54,215 nucleotides of DNA from Deltaproteobacteria bacterium. Its GTDB lineage: Bacteria > UBA10199 > DSSB01 > JACPFA01. The position numbers and the translations under genes are program-made. The number at the start of each line of letters is the position of its first letter. The first letter of the stretch is position 1. Below the pieces are notes generated by a model, which saw nothing but the letters and a program-made list of their open reading frames with translations, was not told the DNA's origin and ran no database searches. Below, piece by piece: positions 32,416-41,352 of this stretch. The DNA lies in contig JACPFA010000039.1 of assembly GCA_016183235.1 (NCBI GenBank), positions 1 to 54,215 of the forward strand. Reading direction: 5' to 3'.

Positions 32416-32803
32416 GCACTTTGGTGTGGTGGTGTGCTGTATGCTCGTGAAAAAGTTCTCCAGAAACCATGGCGCTCTTGCCTAACAAATTTTTATATTC
32501 TTGGTATTGTTCGGGAGTTAGGGCCATCTGCAGGTCGGTGACATTTTTTTCTTCAACTTCAAAACCGGTAGGGTCTTTTGCATTAGCCTTTACACAAATG
32601 GGGCGCTCTAGGCTTAAGAACCACATTACTTCTTTGTGATCGCCTTTAGCAACATTTGAGTACTCAGGGGGCCCTGGATACACGCTTCGATTAATTTTCC
32701 CCTTTAATTGAACTTTAGCTGGCCCATACTCGAGGCATTCATTTCCTAAAGCAATAGAAGAGGCGAAAAAGATAAATAGAAAAGTTAACAGCTGAATTTT
32801 CAT
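32390..32803 (-). CDS. Secreted DUF4431-like protein
   Basis: 137 residues with a signal peptide (MKIQLLTFLFIFFASSIALG). The mature part is an OB-like domain ending in VSGELFHEHTAHHHTKVLIG, the DUF4431 signature. Function unknown. It converges on the beta-helix gene and overlaps its last 26 bases. Confidence 0.7.
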   Translation of the reverse strand: MKIQLLTFLFIFFASSIALGNECLEYGPAKVQLKGKINRSVYPGPPEYSNVAKGDHKEVMWFLSLERPICVKANAKDPTGFEVEEKNVTDLQMALTPEQYQEYKNLLGKSAMVSGELFHEHTAHHHTKVLIGVSKIE

Positions 32804-32959
32804 CTGAGTTCTCCTGGGATTTCTTTATGTAATCATGGCATCCATCTGAATGTAAATACAAATGGAACGAAAATACGACGATTAATTTAACAAAAAAACG
32901 GTTGATTTTCTCTAAAATAGCCTATAGGATCTCATTAAATTATAAAAAATTATAAATAA

Positions 32960-33559
32960 ATGAAATTTAAATCATTCACAAAAGTGATGAAAAAGGCTGT
33001 GTTTTCGAGTGAAGAAGCCCTTCGGGTAGCCTGGCAAACAGACCGCAAGACGGCCCTATTGCAACTGCACCAATGGAACAAAAACGGTGACCTCGTTCGT
33101 ATTAAGCGGGGTGTTTATGCCTTTTCAGAACAATCTCCCAATACAGCGCAACTGCTTCCTCTTCTTTATGCACCAAGTTATATCAGCCTTGAGTATGCCC
33201 TTCACTTTTATGGCTTGCTCCCTGATGTTGTTTTTACAATCACCGCGGTAAGCCCAAGAGGAACGCGAAAATTTCAAACACCCTTTGGGGCATTTGCTTT
33301 TCACAAAATCCAACCACAACTTTTTTGGGGTTATGATCCTGAAACGCTCATGGGGGAAAGAGAAAAAGTTCTTTTAGATTATTTTTATCTCAAAGGAGAA
33401 CACCTGAAAGCAAACCCGCAATTTTGGGAAGAGCAGCGTTTCCAAAACTTAGAAGAAATTGATTTTGAAAAAGCTGAAAGGTATGCTCAACATTTTCAGT
33501 CAAAAAAAATTAATAGTTTACTTTTTTCATTAAAAGAATTTTCGCATGGAACGACTTAA
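32960..33559 (+). CDS. AbiEi-family antitoxin
   Basis: 199 residues. The N-terminal winged helix (AWQTDRKTALLQLHQWNKNG, RIKRGVYAF) is the AbiEi DNA-binding domain. The rest, YISLEYALHFYGLLPDVVFT and TRKFQTPFGAF, matches the AbiEi C-terminal domain. In type IV toxin-antitoxin pairs AbiEi represses the operon and neutralises AbiEii. The gene overlaps the toxin gene by 14 bases. The AT-rich leader has direct repeats (AAATTATAAAAAATTATAAA) but no clear ribosome site. Confidence 0.85.
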   Translation: MKFKSFTKVMKKAVFSSEEALRVAWQTDRKTALLQLHQWNKNGDLVRIKRGVYAFSEQSPNTAQLLPLLYAPSYISLEYALHFYGLLPDVVFTITAVSPRGTRKFQTPFGAFAFHKIQPQLFWGYDPETLMGEREKVLLDYFYLKGEHLKANPQFWEEQRFQNLEEIDFEKAERYAQHFQSKKINSLLFSLKEFSHGTT

Positions 33560-34370
33560 AAAACTCATTTACGAACGACTGTCTCACCACCAGCTCACAG
33601 AGGATCAAATCTTGAATCTTGCCCGTGAATATTTGCAAGTTTTGACACTCAAAGTTATTTTTCAATCACCTCATGGCGCCGCCCTCTCTTTCATGGGGGG
33701 AACATGTCTTCGCATTTGTTATGATTTAAAACGTTATTCCGAAGATCTTGATTTTTGTCTTGATGGGGAAATCAAAAACTATGATTTCAGCAAAATGATT
33801 GAACATGTCAAAAAAGAAATGGGCCACCTTGGTTTTTCTGTCTCAACCAATACCCATCCAGAAAAAAATGTTCAAAAATCATTTTTACATATTGCCCATT
33901 TACCTCAGATTCTCAATTTGAGATCCTTTCGTAGAGAGCAAAAACTGCACATCAAAATTGAAGTTGACCAAACGGCAATTTCTTTAAAAGATAATGAACG
34001 CGAAAGTCACTTTGTGAATCGATGTGGAGAAATTTATCCCATTTTAAAACATACCCTCCCAACCCTTTTTGCAGGAAAAGTATTAGCCCTTTTAGGGCGC
34101 CCCTATGATCGTGGGCGAGACTACTATGACTTGATTTGGTATTTAAGTCGCCAGACTTCATTAAACGTTGACTATATCAACCGAACGCTGAAATCGAAAA
34201 AGAAAGCGTATCGAAACCAAGAAGAGTTGTTCCAAAAAATCTCTGAAAAAGTCAAAGCAGTAATACCCCAGTTGATTTTAAAAGACATCGAACATTTTCT
34301 TGAAGATCCCAGCGAGAGAAATTGGATTTTGCGTTACCAAGAGGTTTATAGCCAGCTCCAATCGGAGTAG
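33546..34370 (+). CDS. AbiEii-family nucleotidyltransferase toxin
   Basis: 274 residues. The nucleotidyltransferase motif appears as FMGGTCLRICYDLKRYSEDL followed by DF, that is G-G/S-T...D-x-D. KVDQTAI-like IKVEVDQTAI supplies the third acidic residue, and GRPYDRGRDYYDLIWYL the C-terminal motif. Known AbiEii toxins transfer nucleotides and halt growth during phage infection. Intact and co-translated with the AbiEi antitoxin. Confidence 0.88.
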   Translation: MERLKKLIYERLSHHQLTEDQILNLAREYLQVLTLKVIFQSPHGAALSFMGGTCLRICYDLKRYSEDLDFCLDGEIKNYDFSKMIEHVKKEMGHLGFSVSTNTHPEKNVQKSFLHIAHLPQILNLRSFRREQKLHIKIEVDQTAISLKDNERESHFVNRCGEIYPILKHTLPTLFAGKVLALLGRPYDRGRDYYDLIWYLSRQTSLNVDYINRTLKSKKKAYRNQEELFQKISEKVKAVIPQLILKDIEHFLEDPSERNWILRYQEVYSQLQSE

Positions 34371-34402
34371 ACGATCATCTGGCTGAATATTAGTGAGTGC
34401 TA

Positions 34403-34744
34403 TTACAAATCGTTAACACGATCTTTATGCCACTGGGCAAAGGCTCTGTACTCAGAGGCTAACTTTTGTGCCTCGGTTGAAATAGCTTCGCAGTGCTTTT
34501 GCATATCAGCAATGATTTTATCCCGTGTTGCTTTTGGGAAACGACCTTGGTTTAACTTATAGGTTTTAGCCATGGCCTTGTGCTCATTAGCTATGGCATC
34601 TTGTTGATTAGCCATCTCTTCGTATTGTTTGGCCTTGGATGAATAGTCATCTTTATTCATGGTATCCTTGGCAAAAAGTGGCGTTGTTGCTAACGTCATT
34701 ACCATAACGATCGACAAGACAACAACTTTATGAATTTGTTTCAT
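34403..34744 (-). CDS. Periplasmic helical protein, unknown function
   Basis: 113 residues, signal peptide to about residue 25 (TTPLFA). The mature part is one long amphipathic helical bundle rich in Lys, Glu, Gln and Met (AKQYEEMANQQDAIANEHKA), resembling small coiled-coil periplasmic proteins of metal- or stress-exposed bacteria. No partner visible. Confidence 0.6.
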   Translation of the reverse strand: MKQIHKVVVLSIVMVMTLATTPLFAKDTMNKDDYSSKAKQYEEMANQQDAIANEHKAMAKTYKLNQGRFPKATRDKIIADMQKHCEAISTEAQKLASEYRAFAQWHKDRVNDL

Positions 34745-34931
34745 AGCTATCCTTCCTTAGATTTTTATATTGAGACTTACAAAAAAATTGGGTGGCTGAG
34801 AGGCTGCAAAAATTATCAAACAAATAAATCATTGTCAAATTTTTTTGGGCCAGCCCCCTTTTTCCTTGTTAGAGAATATTCAAAATAATACTATGTGTGT
34901 TGTGAGATTTTGGAAATGGTGAGGAGAAACA

Positions 34932-35282
34932 ATGAGGTTTGCGAAGAAGAGTTTATGGGTGGTGGTTGTTTTATGTTTGCTTGGGGCAGGGCATTTGTTT
35001 GCGCAAGAGAAAAAAGAAACTTTGACTTTAAAAAATTTACGGGATTATTTTGCCTTTGATGGGTTGAATCCGAAGGTGAATGCGTGCTTGCCGGTTGAAG
35101 TGATTTTGTCTAACCCAAAGCATGGAAAAGTTGCTTGCCAGTCGGAAGGCCCAGAATTACCTTTTACAGGTAAGGTAGGGGAATGGTTTAAGTGCAAGTT
35201 CTCAAAAAAATCCGACGTCATGGTTTTCAAAACCCAAGCGGTTTGTCGTGAAGAGCATGAAAGGATGTTAACGACTGATTAA
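34932..35282 (+). CDS. Secreted small protein, unknown function
   Basis: 116 residues with a signal peptide ending GAGHLFAQE. The mature part has four cysteines and no known motif. Ribosome site GAGGAG is well placed. Its stop codon shares the palindrome TTAA with the stop of the convergent gene. The upstream gap 34745-34931 shows only AT-rich sequence. Confidence 0.6.
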   Translation: MRFAKKSLWVVVVLCLLGAGHLFAQEKKETLTLKNLRDYFAFDGLNPKVNACLPVEVILSNPKHGKVACQSEGPELPFTGKVGEWFKCKFSKKSDVMVFKTQAVCREEHERMLTTD

Positions 35283-35590
35283 TTCGAGCCAGGGCGCACG
35301 TAGCCTGGCCCTACCGTAGGTGATTTATAGCTGTTATCGCTTTTAGGGGCTTGGTAATTTCCGGTGGGGCGATTGGATTTTTGACAACCAGGGTTCCAGT
35401 AGCCGCATTTTTTGCTGTTTTTATCCATCTGCTTAAAAACTTTGCCGTTGGTTCCGCCCTTGTCGCCGAAGCAGCGATAGCCGTAGCCTGCGTAATAACC
35501 ACAACGGGCTTGGGTGGTTGAGCTTATTAATAGAGGAAACAATCCTAAGCTAATAATGCTTAACCAGAAAATCAGATTTTTTGACCCCAT
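35279..35590 (-). CDS. Secreted Gly/Tyr/Cys-rich protein, unknown function
   Basis: 103 residues with a signal peptide (cleavage near STTQARC). The mature chain is rich in Gly, Tyr, Pro and Asn with four Cys (CGYYAGYGYRCF, CGYWNPGC), suggesting a disordered or disulfide-pinned surface peptide. Its start lies 14 bases from a short REP (35604-35636). Confidence 0.6.
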   Translation of the reverse strand: MGSKNLIFWLSIISLGLFPLLISSTTQARCGYYAGYGYRCFGDKGGTNGKVFKQMDKNSKKCGYWNPGCQKSNRPTGNYQAPKSDNSYKSPTVGPGYVRPGSN

Positions 35591-35603
35591 AAATTCCCCC
35601 TTA

Positions 35604-35636
35604 CCATGGATCCCGGGTCAGGCCCGGGATGACGTA
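35604..35636. repeat. Short REP (GGATCCCGGGTC type)
   Basis: ATGGATCCCGGGTCAGGCCC and on to GGGATGACG forms a compact hairpin; a near-identical copy is at 36861-36895, supplying the upstream part of the ilvD leader. Confidence 0.8.
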
Positions 35637-35684
35637 GTGTAATTATAAGGGGGAATTATTTTATAGTACAGGGGTAAAGAATTG

Positions 35685-35713
35685 TTGACAAATTATATCA
35701 AATGGTATAAATT
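35685..35713 (+). promoter_or_regulatory. Promoter and AT-rich dyad of the Fur-family gene
   Basis: TTGACA (35685-35690) is followed after 15-17 bases by TATAAATT (35706-35713). AATTATA and TATAAATT form an AT-rich dyad between and over these boxes, similar to PerR or Fur boxes, so the regulator probably represses its own transcription. Confidence 0.5.
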
Positions 35714-35723
35714 ACTAAATAAT

Positions 35724-36173
35724 ATGAAGTTGCAAACAAGGACTGGCCCATTGGCCCTAAAAAAATTGGAAGAACAGTGTCGGCAGAAGGGCTTACCCTT
35801 AACCATACAACGCCGTGTGATCTTTGAATTTTTAGTGAATCACCAAGACCACCCCACCGCCGATGACATCTTTCAGGAGGTACAAGATAAACTCCCGGGG
35901 GTTTCTCGCGCCACGGTTTATCGAGTCTTGGAAACCTTGGTGGGTATGGGCTTGGCCCATAGGATTAATCATCCCGATGCGGCGGTGCGCTTTGACCCCA
36001 TGACCCATCGCCATCATCACCTCGTATGCGAAAGTTGTGGGCAAGTGCAGGATTGGGAAGATGATGCTCTCAGCACCTTGGTTTTTCCCAACACGCGGCG
36101 GGAGGGTTTTAAAATTTCAGATTATTCAATTTATTTTAACGGAATGTGTGATCGTTGTCAGAGCAAAAAATAG
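35724..36173 (+). CDS. Fur-family repressor, PerR-like
   Basis: 149 residues from the ATG at 35724; a TTG at 35682 lies inside the promoter and is discounted. Winged helix 20-90 (ATVYRVLETLVGMGLAHRIN), then HRHHHLVCESCGQ and CDRCQSKK, two CxxC zinc-site pairs typical of PerR and many Fur proteins. HHH supplies metal ligands; FDPMTH carries the Asp that PerR uses. The dps gene downstream supports a peroxide-stress role, but Fur or Zur cannot be excluded. Confidence 0.8.
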   Translation: MKLQTRTGPLALKKLEEQCRQKGLPLTIQRRVIFEFLVNHQDHPTADDIFQEVQDKLPGVSRATVYRVLETLVGMGLAHRINHPDAAVRFDPMTHRHHHLVCESCGQVQDWEDDALSTLVFPNTRREGFKISDYSIYFNGMCDRCQSKK

Positions 36174-36195
36174 GATTTTTGAGTTAATAAATAAT

Positions 36196-36325
36196 ATAGG
36201 GAGTTAACTTTTAAGTAGGCTGTCATCCCCGCGAAGGCGGGGATCTAGCGTTCCTGTAAGTACGATAAGCACTGGATCCCCGCTTTCGCGAGGATGACAA
36301 AAAGCATACTATCCAAAAGTTAAAC
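36196..36325. repeat. REP-like element nested in imperfect arms, dps leader
   Basis: A GTCATCCCCGCGAAGGCGGG hairpin with its partner GATCCCCGCTTTCGCGAGGATGAC is surrounded by AGTTAACTTTTAAGTAGGCT and an imperfect complement ending AAAAGTTAAACT. It separates the PerR-like gene from dps and would lie in the transcript leader of dps if the promoter is upstream. Confidence 0.7.
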
Positions 36326-36348
36326 TACCATAAATAGGAGGATAAAAC

Positions 36349-36822
36349 ATGAAACCAAATATAGGAATTTCAGAAGAAAACCAGCGAGGAGTCGTAGCGA
36401 TTTTGAACACCTTACTTTCTGATGAGTATGTCCTCTATACCAAAACGAGGAACTTTCACTGGAATGTCACCGGGATGCAATTTAACGATCTGCATAAATT
36501 TTTTGAATCCCAATATGACGCTTTGGCCGAAGTCGTTGATGAAGTTGCCGAACGAGTTCGCGCTATAGGTGGTGTAGCATTAGGCTCTATGGCCGAGTTT
36601 GTCAAAAATACCCGGTTAAAAGAGGTTCCAGGTCAATCAATTTCGGCTCGAGATATGTTGGCGTCGTTGCTCGCCGATCATGAGACTGTCATTCGTCATT
36701 TACGCGTGGATTTGAAGGCTTGTGCCGATCAATATGGTGATGCTGGAACTAACGATTTTCTCACCGGGTTGATGGAAAAACACGAAAAAATGGCTTGGAT
36801 GCTGAGATCCTTCTCTGATTGA
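36349..36822 (+). CDS. dps: Dps-family DNA-protection ferritin
   Basis: 157 residues, ribosome site AGGAGG. NFHWNVTGMQFNDLHKFFES supplies His and the YDALAEVVDEVAERVRAIGG helix the Asp/Glu of the inter-subunit ferroxidase site. Dps dodecamers oxidise Fe(II) with H2O2 and coat DNA. Located just after the PerR-like gene, it is a likely member of its regulon. Confidence 0.92.
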   Translation: MKPNIGISEENQRGVVAILNTLLSDEYVLYTKTRNFHWNVTGMQFNDLHKFFESQYDALAEVVDEVAERVRAIGGVALGSMAEFVKNTRLKEVPGQSISARDMLASLLADHETVIRHLRVDLKACADQYGDAGTNDFLTGLMEKHEKMAWMLRSFSD

Positions 36823-36860
36823 CAAGGAGTAGGGCAAAATATAACTATCTCAAAATGCCA

Positions 36861-36895
36861 TCATGGATCCCGGGTCAAGCCCGGGATGACGGAGG
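36861..36895. repeat. Short REP upstream of ilvD
   Basis: Near-identical to 35604-35636. The REP tail provides an ATG (36886) that is in frame with ilvD but not its start; the following GGAGGAG is the real ribosome site. Confidence 0.75.
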
Positions 36896-36903
36896 AGTTG
36901 CCT

Positions 36904-38598
36904 ATGCCCCCAAAACTTAATCGCTATAGTTCTCACATTACCGAAAATCGTGATCAGCCGGCTGCGCAGGCCATGCTTTATGGCATAGGCCTCACTAGCG
37001 AAGATTTACACAAACCTTTTGTGGGGATTGCCAGTACCGGTTACGAAGGTAACACTTGCAATATGCATTTAAACGACCTTGCCAAGGTGGTTAAACAAGG
37101 TTGTCAAGAGGCGGGTTTGGTGGGGCTTATTTTTCATTCCATTGGCGTGAGTGATGGCATCTCGATGGGGACCGATGGGATGAATTTTTCGCTGCAAAGT
37201 CGTGAGATTATTGCAGACTCGATTGAAACCGTGATGGCCGCCCATTGGTACGACGCCAATATTTCAGTGGTGGGTTGCGATAAAAATATGCCAGGTTCGG
37301 TGATTGCGATGGGCCGGCTCAACCGCCCCAGTATTATGGTATATGGCGGCACGATCAGCCCAGGGCATTTTCACGACAAAGTTTTAGATATTGTTTCGGC
37401 TTTTGAGGGCTTAGGCGAATTTGTGGCCGGCAAAATTGATCAAAAAGAACTTACCGGGATTTTGCAACATGCCTGCCCGGGGGCAGGGGCCTGCGGCGGC
37501 ATGTACACGGCTAATACTATGGCAAGCGCCATCGAAACTTTGGGGATGAGTTTGCCTTATAGTTCTTCTTATCCCGCCACCAGTCAGGAAAAAAAGGATG
37601 AATGTCGGAGGGCAGGCGCAGCCGTGCTTAATCTTTTGGAAAAAGATATTACTCCAAAAATGATCATGACAAAGGCGGCCTTTGAAAATGCGATGACCAT
37701 TATTATGGCGCTCGGAGGTTCTACCAATGCGGTGTTGCATCTAATTGCCATGGCAAAATCAGTGGGAGTGAAGTTAGTTTTGGAAGATTTCCAACGCGTC
37801 AGCGACAAAACGCCCTTTATTGCCGATCTTAAGCCTAGCGGGAAATATGTGATGGAAGATCTTTGCAAAGTAGGGGGTGTGCCGGCGGTCCTTAAATTAT
37901 TATTAAAAGAGGGGTTTTTGCACGGGGACTGCCTCACTTGCACCGGCAAAACATTGGCTGAAAATCTAGAAGCCTCGCCCGATCTTAGCCGTGGGCAAAA
38001 GATTATTGTGCCGTTGAACGACCCCATCAAAAAAACTGGGCATATTCAAATTCTCTATGGCAATGTTGCAAAAGAAGGTGCAGTGGCAAAAATTACGGGC
38101 AAAGAGGGGACATCTTTTACGGGTCGTGCCAAAGTATTTGATAGTGAAGAAGATGCCATTGCTGCCCTCGAAGCCAAAAAAATTCAAAAGGGCGATGTGA
38201 TTGTGATTCGTTATGAAGGCCCTCAAGGTGGCCCAGGCATGAGCGAAATGCTTAAAGTGACGGCGGTGGTGATGGGGGCTGGCCTGGGGAAAGACGTGGC
38301 TTTGATTACCGATGGTCGTTTTTCAGGTGGAACGCACGGTTTTGTGGTGGGGCATATTACCCCGGAGGCTCAAGTAGGTGGCGTGTTGGCGGTTCTGGAA
38401 GATGGCGACGAAATTACTATTGATGCAACGAAGCGGGTGCTCAATGTGACACTATCCGATCAAATTTTAGCCGAGCGTTTCAAAAAATGGCAAGCTCCAG
38501 CGCTCAAGGCGACCCAAGGTACTTTGTATAAATTTATTAAGAACGTTTCTTCAGCCTCAACAGGGTGTGTGACAGATGGGAGTGGGGATCATAAATAA
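36904..38598 (+). CDS. ilvD: Dihydroxy-acid dehydratase
   Basis: 564 residues from the ATG at 36904 ([10 protein letters not shown]). Fe-S ligand cysteines: [14 protein letters not shown] and [12 protein letters not shown]; the C-terminal active site is [17 protein letters not shown]. It makes 2-keto acids for valine, leucine and isoleucine. The C-terminal [12 protein letters not shown] is the normal family ending, yet the last 62 bases overlap the convergent GGDEF gene. No other ilv gene is nearby. Confidence 0.95.
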   Translation: MPPKLNRYSSHITENRDQPAAQAMLYGIGLTSEDLHKPFVGIASTGYEGNTCNMHLNDLAKVVKQGCQEAGLVGLIFHSIGVSDGISMGTDGMNFSLQSREIIADSIETVMAAHWYDANISVVGCDKNMPGSVIAMGRLNRPSIMVYGGTISPGHFHDKVLDIVSAFEGLGEFVAGKIDQKELTGILQHACPGAGACGGMYTANTMASAIETLGMSLPYSSSYPATSQEKKDECRRAGAAVLNLLEKDITPKMIMTKAAFENAMTIIMALGGSTNAVLHLIAMAKSVGVKLVLEDFQRVSDKTPFIADLKPSGKYVMEDLCKVGGVPAVLKLLLKEGFLHGDCLTCTGKTLAENLEASPDLSRGQKIIVPLNDPIKKTGHIQILYGNVAKEGAVAKITGKEGTSFTGRAKVFDSEEDAIAALEAKKIQKGDVIVIRYEGPQGGPGMSEMLKVTAVVMGAGLGKDVALITDGRFSGGTHGFVVGHITPEAQVGGVLAVLEDGDEITIDATKRVLNVTLSDQILAERFKKWQAPALKATQGTLYKFIKNVSSASTGCVTDGSGDHK

Positions 38599-39499
38599 GA
38601 ATTTGCTGCCCGCCCGCTTTTTTAGCTTCGTACATAGCCTTGTCGGCAAATTGCAATAATTCAGGTGGGCTTTCCCCGTGTTGTGGGAAAAGGCTGAGAC
38701 CAATACTTAAATTTGGGGTTAACATTTGCTCGCCTAATAAAACCGGTATGGCGATTGTGGATAGAATACGGTGAGCAATTGAAAGAATACTTTCGGCATC
38801 TTTGATTTTATAAAGAATGGCGGTAAATTCATCGCCACCCCAGCGGGCTAGCGTATCACCCGCTCTTAAGTTTTCTTCAAAACGCTTCGCTACTTCGCGT
38901 AGCAAATGATCTCCCATTAAATGCCCTAACGTATCGTTCACTTTTTTAAAGTCGTCGATGTCGGCAAATAACACGCCTAAGCCAAAAGAATAGCGCTTGG
39001 CTTGGTTTAAACTTTGGGTCAAACGATCTTGAAAAAGCGAACGATTGGGTAAGCCGGTAAGGGCGTCATGCGTGGCCAAAAGATATTGATCGTGCCAACT
39101 TTTTTTCCATTGTTCTAAAATGCGGCCCCGGCCTAGCGCATATTTTAGGGCGCGTTGCAGGGCAAAATGATCGACCTTACTTTTGATTAAATAGTCTTGT
39201 GCCCCCAAACCAATGGCTTCAATGGCCAAGGTTTCATCGTTTAAGCCACTCAACACCACAATAGGAATATTAGGATGGGCGGCATTAACTTTTTTAAACG
39301 TTTCTAAGCCCTCACTATCGGGGAGGTACAAATCTAAAATGACCAGATGAAATGGTTTTTCTGATAAAAGCTTAAGAGTTTTTGATAAACTGTCAACCGA
39401 TTCTAAATGAAAATTCTGATTTTCATAGGCAAGCCACTTGTTAATAAGATAAGCGGAATCGGCATCGTCCTCGACGATGAGAATGGAAATGTTTTCCAT
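38537..39499 (-). CDS. Response regulator with GGDEF diguanylate cyclase
   Basis: 320 residues: receiver with Asp56 (LVILDLYLP), then a GGDEF domain with intact active site WGGDEF (221-225) and inhibitory I-site RAGD five residues before it, so it should make cyclic di-GMP and be feedback-limited. Third gene of an operon with a receiver (39512) and a histidine kinase (39942), the likely phosphate donor. Its 3' end overlaps ilvD by 62 bases. Confidence 0.92.
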   Translation of the reverse strand: MENISILIVEDDADSAYLINKWLAYENQNFHLESVDSLSKTLKLLSEKPFHLVILDLYLPDSEGLETFKKVNAAHPNIPIVVLSGLNDETLAIEAIGLGAQDYLIKSKVDHFALQRALKYALGRGRILEQWKKSWHDQYLLATHDALTGLPNRSLFQDRLTQSLNQAKRYSFGLGVLFADIDDFKKVNDTLGHLMGDHLLREVAKRFEENLRAGDTLARWGGDEFTAILYKIKDAESILSIAHRILSTIAIPVLLGEQMLTPNLSIGLSLFPQHGESPPELLQFADKAMYEAKKAGGQQILIYDPHSHLSHTLLRLKKRS

Positions 39500-39511
39500 G
39501 ATAAGATCCCC

Positions 39512-39883
39512 TTATTGTAAAATGCTTTTGATCAGCGCTTTAAGTTCAAGTAAATCGTAAGGCTTTTTTACAAAACCCGTTGCGCCTAATTGGTTGAGGC
39601 AATAGTGCTCTTGTTCGCTATGGGCAGAGAAAAACACGATGGGAATTCCTCTGCACTCTTCATCTTCACGCAACATTTTAAAAATCTCTATTCCCGAAAT
39701 GTCGGGTAATCGAATATCTAAAAAAACTAAGTGGGGTTGCTCGGTTCTAATTTTTTCAACAATGCCTTCCCCTTTATAAAGGCAGGTAACATCATAGCCC
39801 AAGGCACGAATTTGTTTGCTCATGAGCAACGACACATCTTTTTCATCGTCAACAATATAAACTTTAGAAGTCATTTCTCCCAT
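39512..39883 (-). CDS. Stand-alone response-regulator receiver
   Basis: 123 residues, one receiver domain: acidic pocket Asp12-Asp13, phosphoacceptor Asp56 (LVFLDIRLP), Lys in VKKPYD. With no output domain it probably relays phosphate or competes within the kinase/GGDEF operon. It is closely related to the receivers at 42942 and 50807. Confidence 0.88.
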   Translation of the reverse strand: MGEMTSKVYIVDDEKDVSLLMSKQIRALGYDVTCLYKGEGIVEKIRTEQPHLVFLDIRLPDISGIEIFKMLREDEECRGIPIVFFSAHSEQEHYCLNQLGATGFVKKPYDLLELKALIKSILQ

Positions 39884-39941
39884 GTAACTTCACCTCACAA
39901 CTTTTTTCCAACCAGAGGTATAGTCCTCTTTGGCCTAAGGT

Positions 39942-41072
39942 TCAAGGGTTGCGTGGGATCCATACCCTGAAAGTAGCACCCTTGCCGGGCTTGCTTGCAA
40001 CCGTTATTTTTCCCTTTTGTTCTTGAACAATTAGCCGGGCCACGGCCAGGCCCACCCCAGATCCCACTGATTTTGGGTGCTTGCTTTGTTGGGATTGTTC
40101 AAATATTTTAAAGATTTTTTCGTGGTCTTCTTTGGGAATGCCAATGCCGGTGTCTTGTACTTCAAAACGAATCTTATCTTTTTCGGGAATGACTCTTAGC
40201 CAAATTGTTCCAGCTTCGGTAAATTTGATGGCATTATTCAAAAGATTTAAGAGCACTTGTTTGCATTTGTCGGAGTCGCATACAATGCTTAAGGGACCTG
40301 AAGGCAGTTCTTGAACGAGTTGCAAATTTTTTTCATCAAGGTCCGTTGTTACGGAATGGCAAACTTCGTTGATGAGTTCATGAAGGTCAGTTTTTTCATA
40401 GATCATGGCCATTTTCCCAGCCTCGAGCCGTGAATAATCTAAAACATTACTGATTAGTCGGCTTAAACGATCGATATTTCGTTTGATGACATCCAGTGTT
40501 TCCCGTTGAGGCTCATTAATAGGGCCTTCAAATTCATTGAGTAAGATGTCGGTGCCTGATTTCATGGATGATAAAGGGGTGCGTAATTCATGAGATACCA
40601 TGGAAATAAAAGTGGATTTTATCTGAGTGGCTTTTTTGGTCTGTTCTTCGGTATGCTTTCTTTCGGTAATATCAACGACCGAACTGATAACAAAAGTCCC
40701 TGCTTCGGTGATAACAGGGTTCAACCCTATTTCCGCAGGGAATTCGCTGCCATCTTTGCGCAGCCCAAGTAAATCCCTCCCTACTCCCATAGGACGCTTA
40801 GCAGGGTTATTAAAAAACTCTTTTCTATCATAGGGATGTTGTTGATGAAAACGAGCAGGAACCAAGGCCTCAATTTTTTTGCCAATGAGTTCTTTTTTAG
40901 AATAACCAAACATTTTTTCAATTTCGGAATTTAAAAGTAGTATCCGGCCATGATCATCAACCATGATCACACCACTGGGAATAGCCTCAAAAATAATCCG
41001 AAAGCTGTCTTTGTCTTTAAATCTTATTTTTTGACCCATCATCCACAAACTCTTTTTTAAAAGAAAGGGCAT
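39942..41072 (-). CDS. PAS-containing sensor histidine kinase
   Basis: 376 residues, cytoplasmic. PAS about 18-135 (GRILLLNSEIEKMFGYSKKE), HisKA with ISMVSHELRTPLSSMKSG (His161), HATPase with LLNNAIKF, DTGIGIP and GSGVGLAVARLIV. An alternative start is the Met at 41039. It shares its HisKA/HATPase block with the kinases at 41353 and 51135, so these are paralogs. It heads an operon with a receiver and a GGDEF regulator. Confidence 0.9.
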   Translation of the reverse strand: MPFLLKKSLWMMGQKIRFKDKDSFRIIFEAIPSGVIMVDDHGRILLLNSEIEKMFGYSKKELIGKKIEALVPARFHQQHPYDRKEFFNNPAKRPMGVGRDLLGLRKDGSEFPAEIGLNPVITEAGTFVISSVVDITERKHTEEQTKKATQIKSTFISMVSHELRTPLSSMKSGTDILLNEFEGPINEPQRETLDVIKRNIDRLSRLISNVLDYSRLEAGKMAMIYEKTDLHELINEVCHSVTTDLDEKNLQLVQELPSGPLSIVCDSDKCKQVLLNLLNNAIKFTEAGTIWLRVIPEKDKIRFEVQDTGIGIPKEDHEKIFKIFEQSQQSKHPKSVGSGVGLAVARLIVQEQKGKITVASKPGKGATFRVWIPRNP

Positions 41073-41116
41073 TGTCTATTTATAATGTATAAAGGTCAAG
41101 AGGTGCTTTAAAGTTC

Positions 41117-41298
41117 GTGTAACCGGTCAGTGAACGGGTGAAATAAAGCGTTGTGTCATTCCTGCCCCCGATCAGGTCGAGGGTAAACTCCGGCAGGAAT
41201 CCAGTCTTTTTTCAGTATTTCTGGATCCCCGCCGGAGTTTACCCCTGCGTAGGCAGGGGCGGGGATGACAGCCAACCACCCGTTCACTGACCGGTTAC
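41117..41298. repeat. REP-like element nested in a 21-bp perfect inverted repeat
   Basis: Outer arms GTAACCGGTCAGTGAACGGG+T (41117-41137) and their exact complement (41278-41298) enclose a long GTCATTCCTGCC...GGGATGAC palindrome. It lies in the intergenic region between the divergent kinase genes. Confidence 0.8.
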
Positions 41299-41352
41299 AA
41301 GTTCGTAGTAATTCCGTTGAGCAAAGTTTACGTTTGTAATACGATCCTCCCG

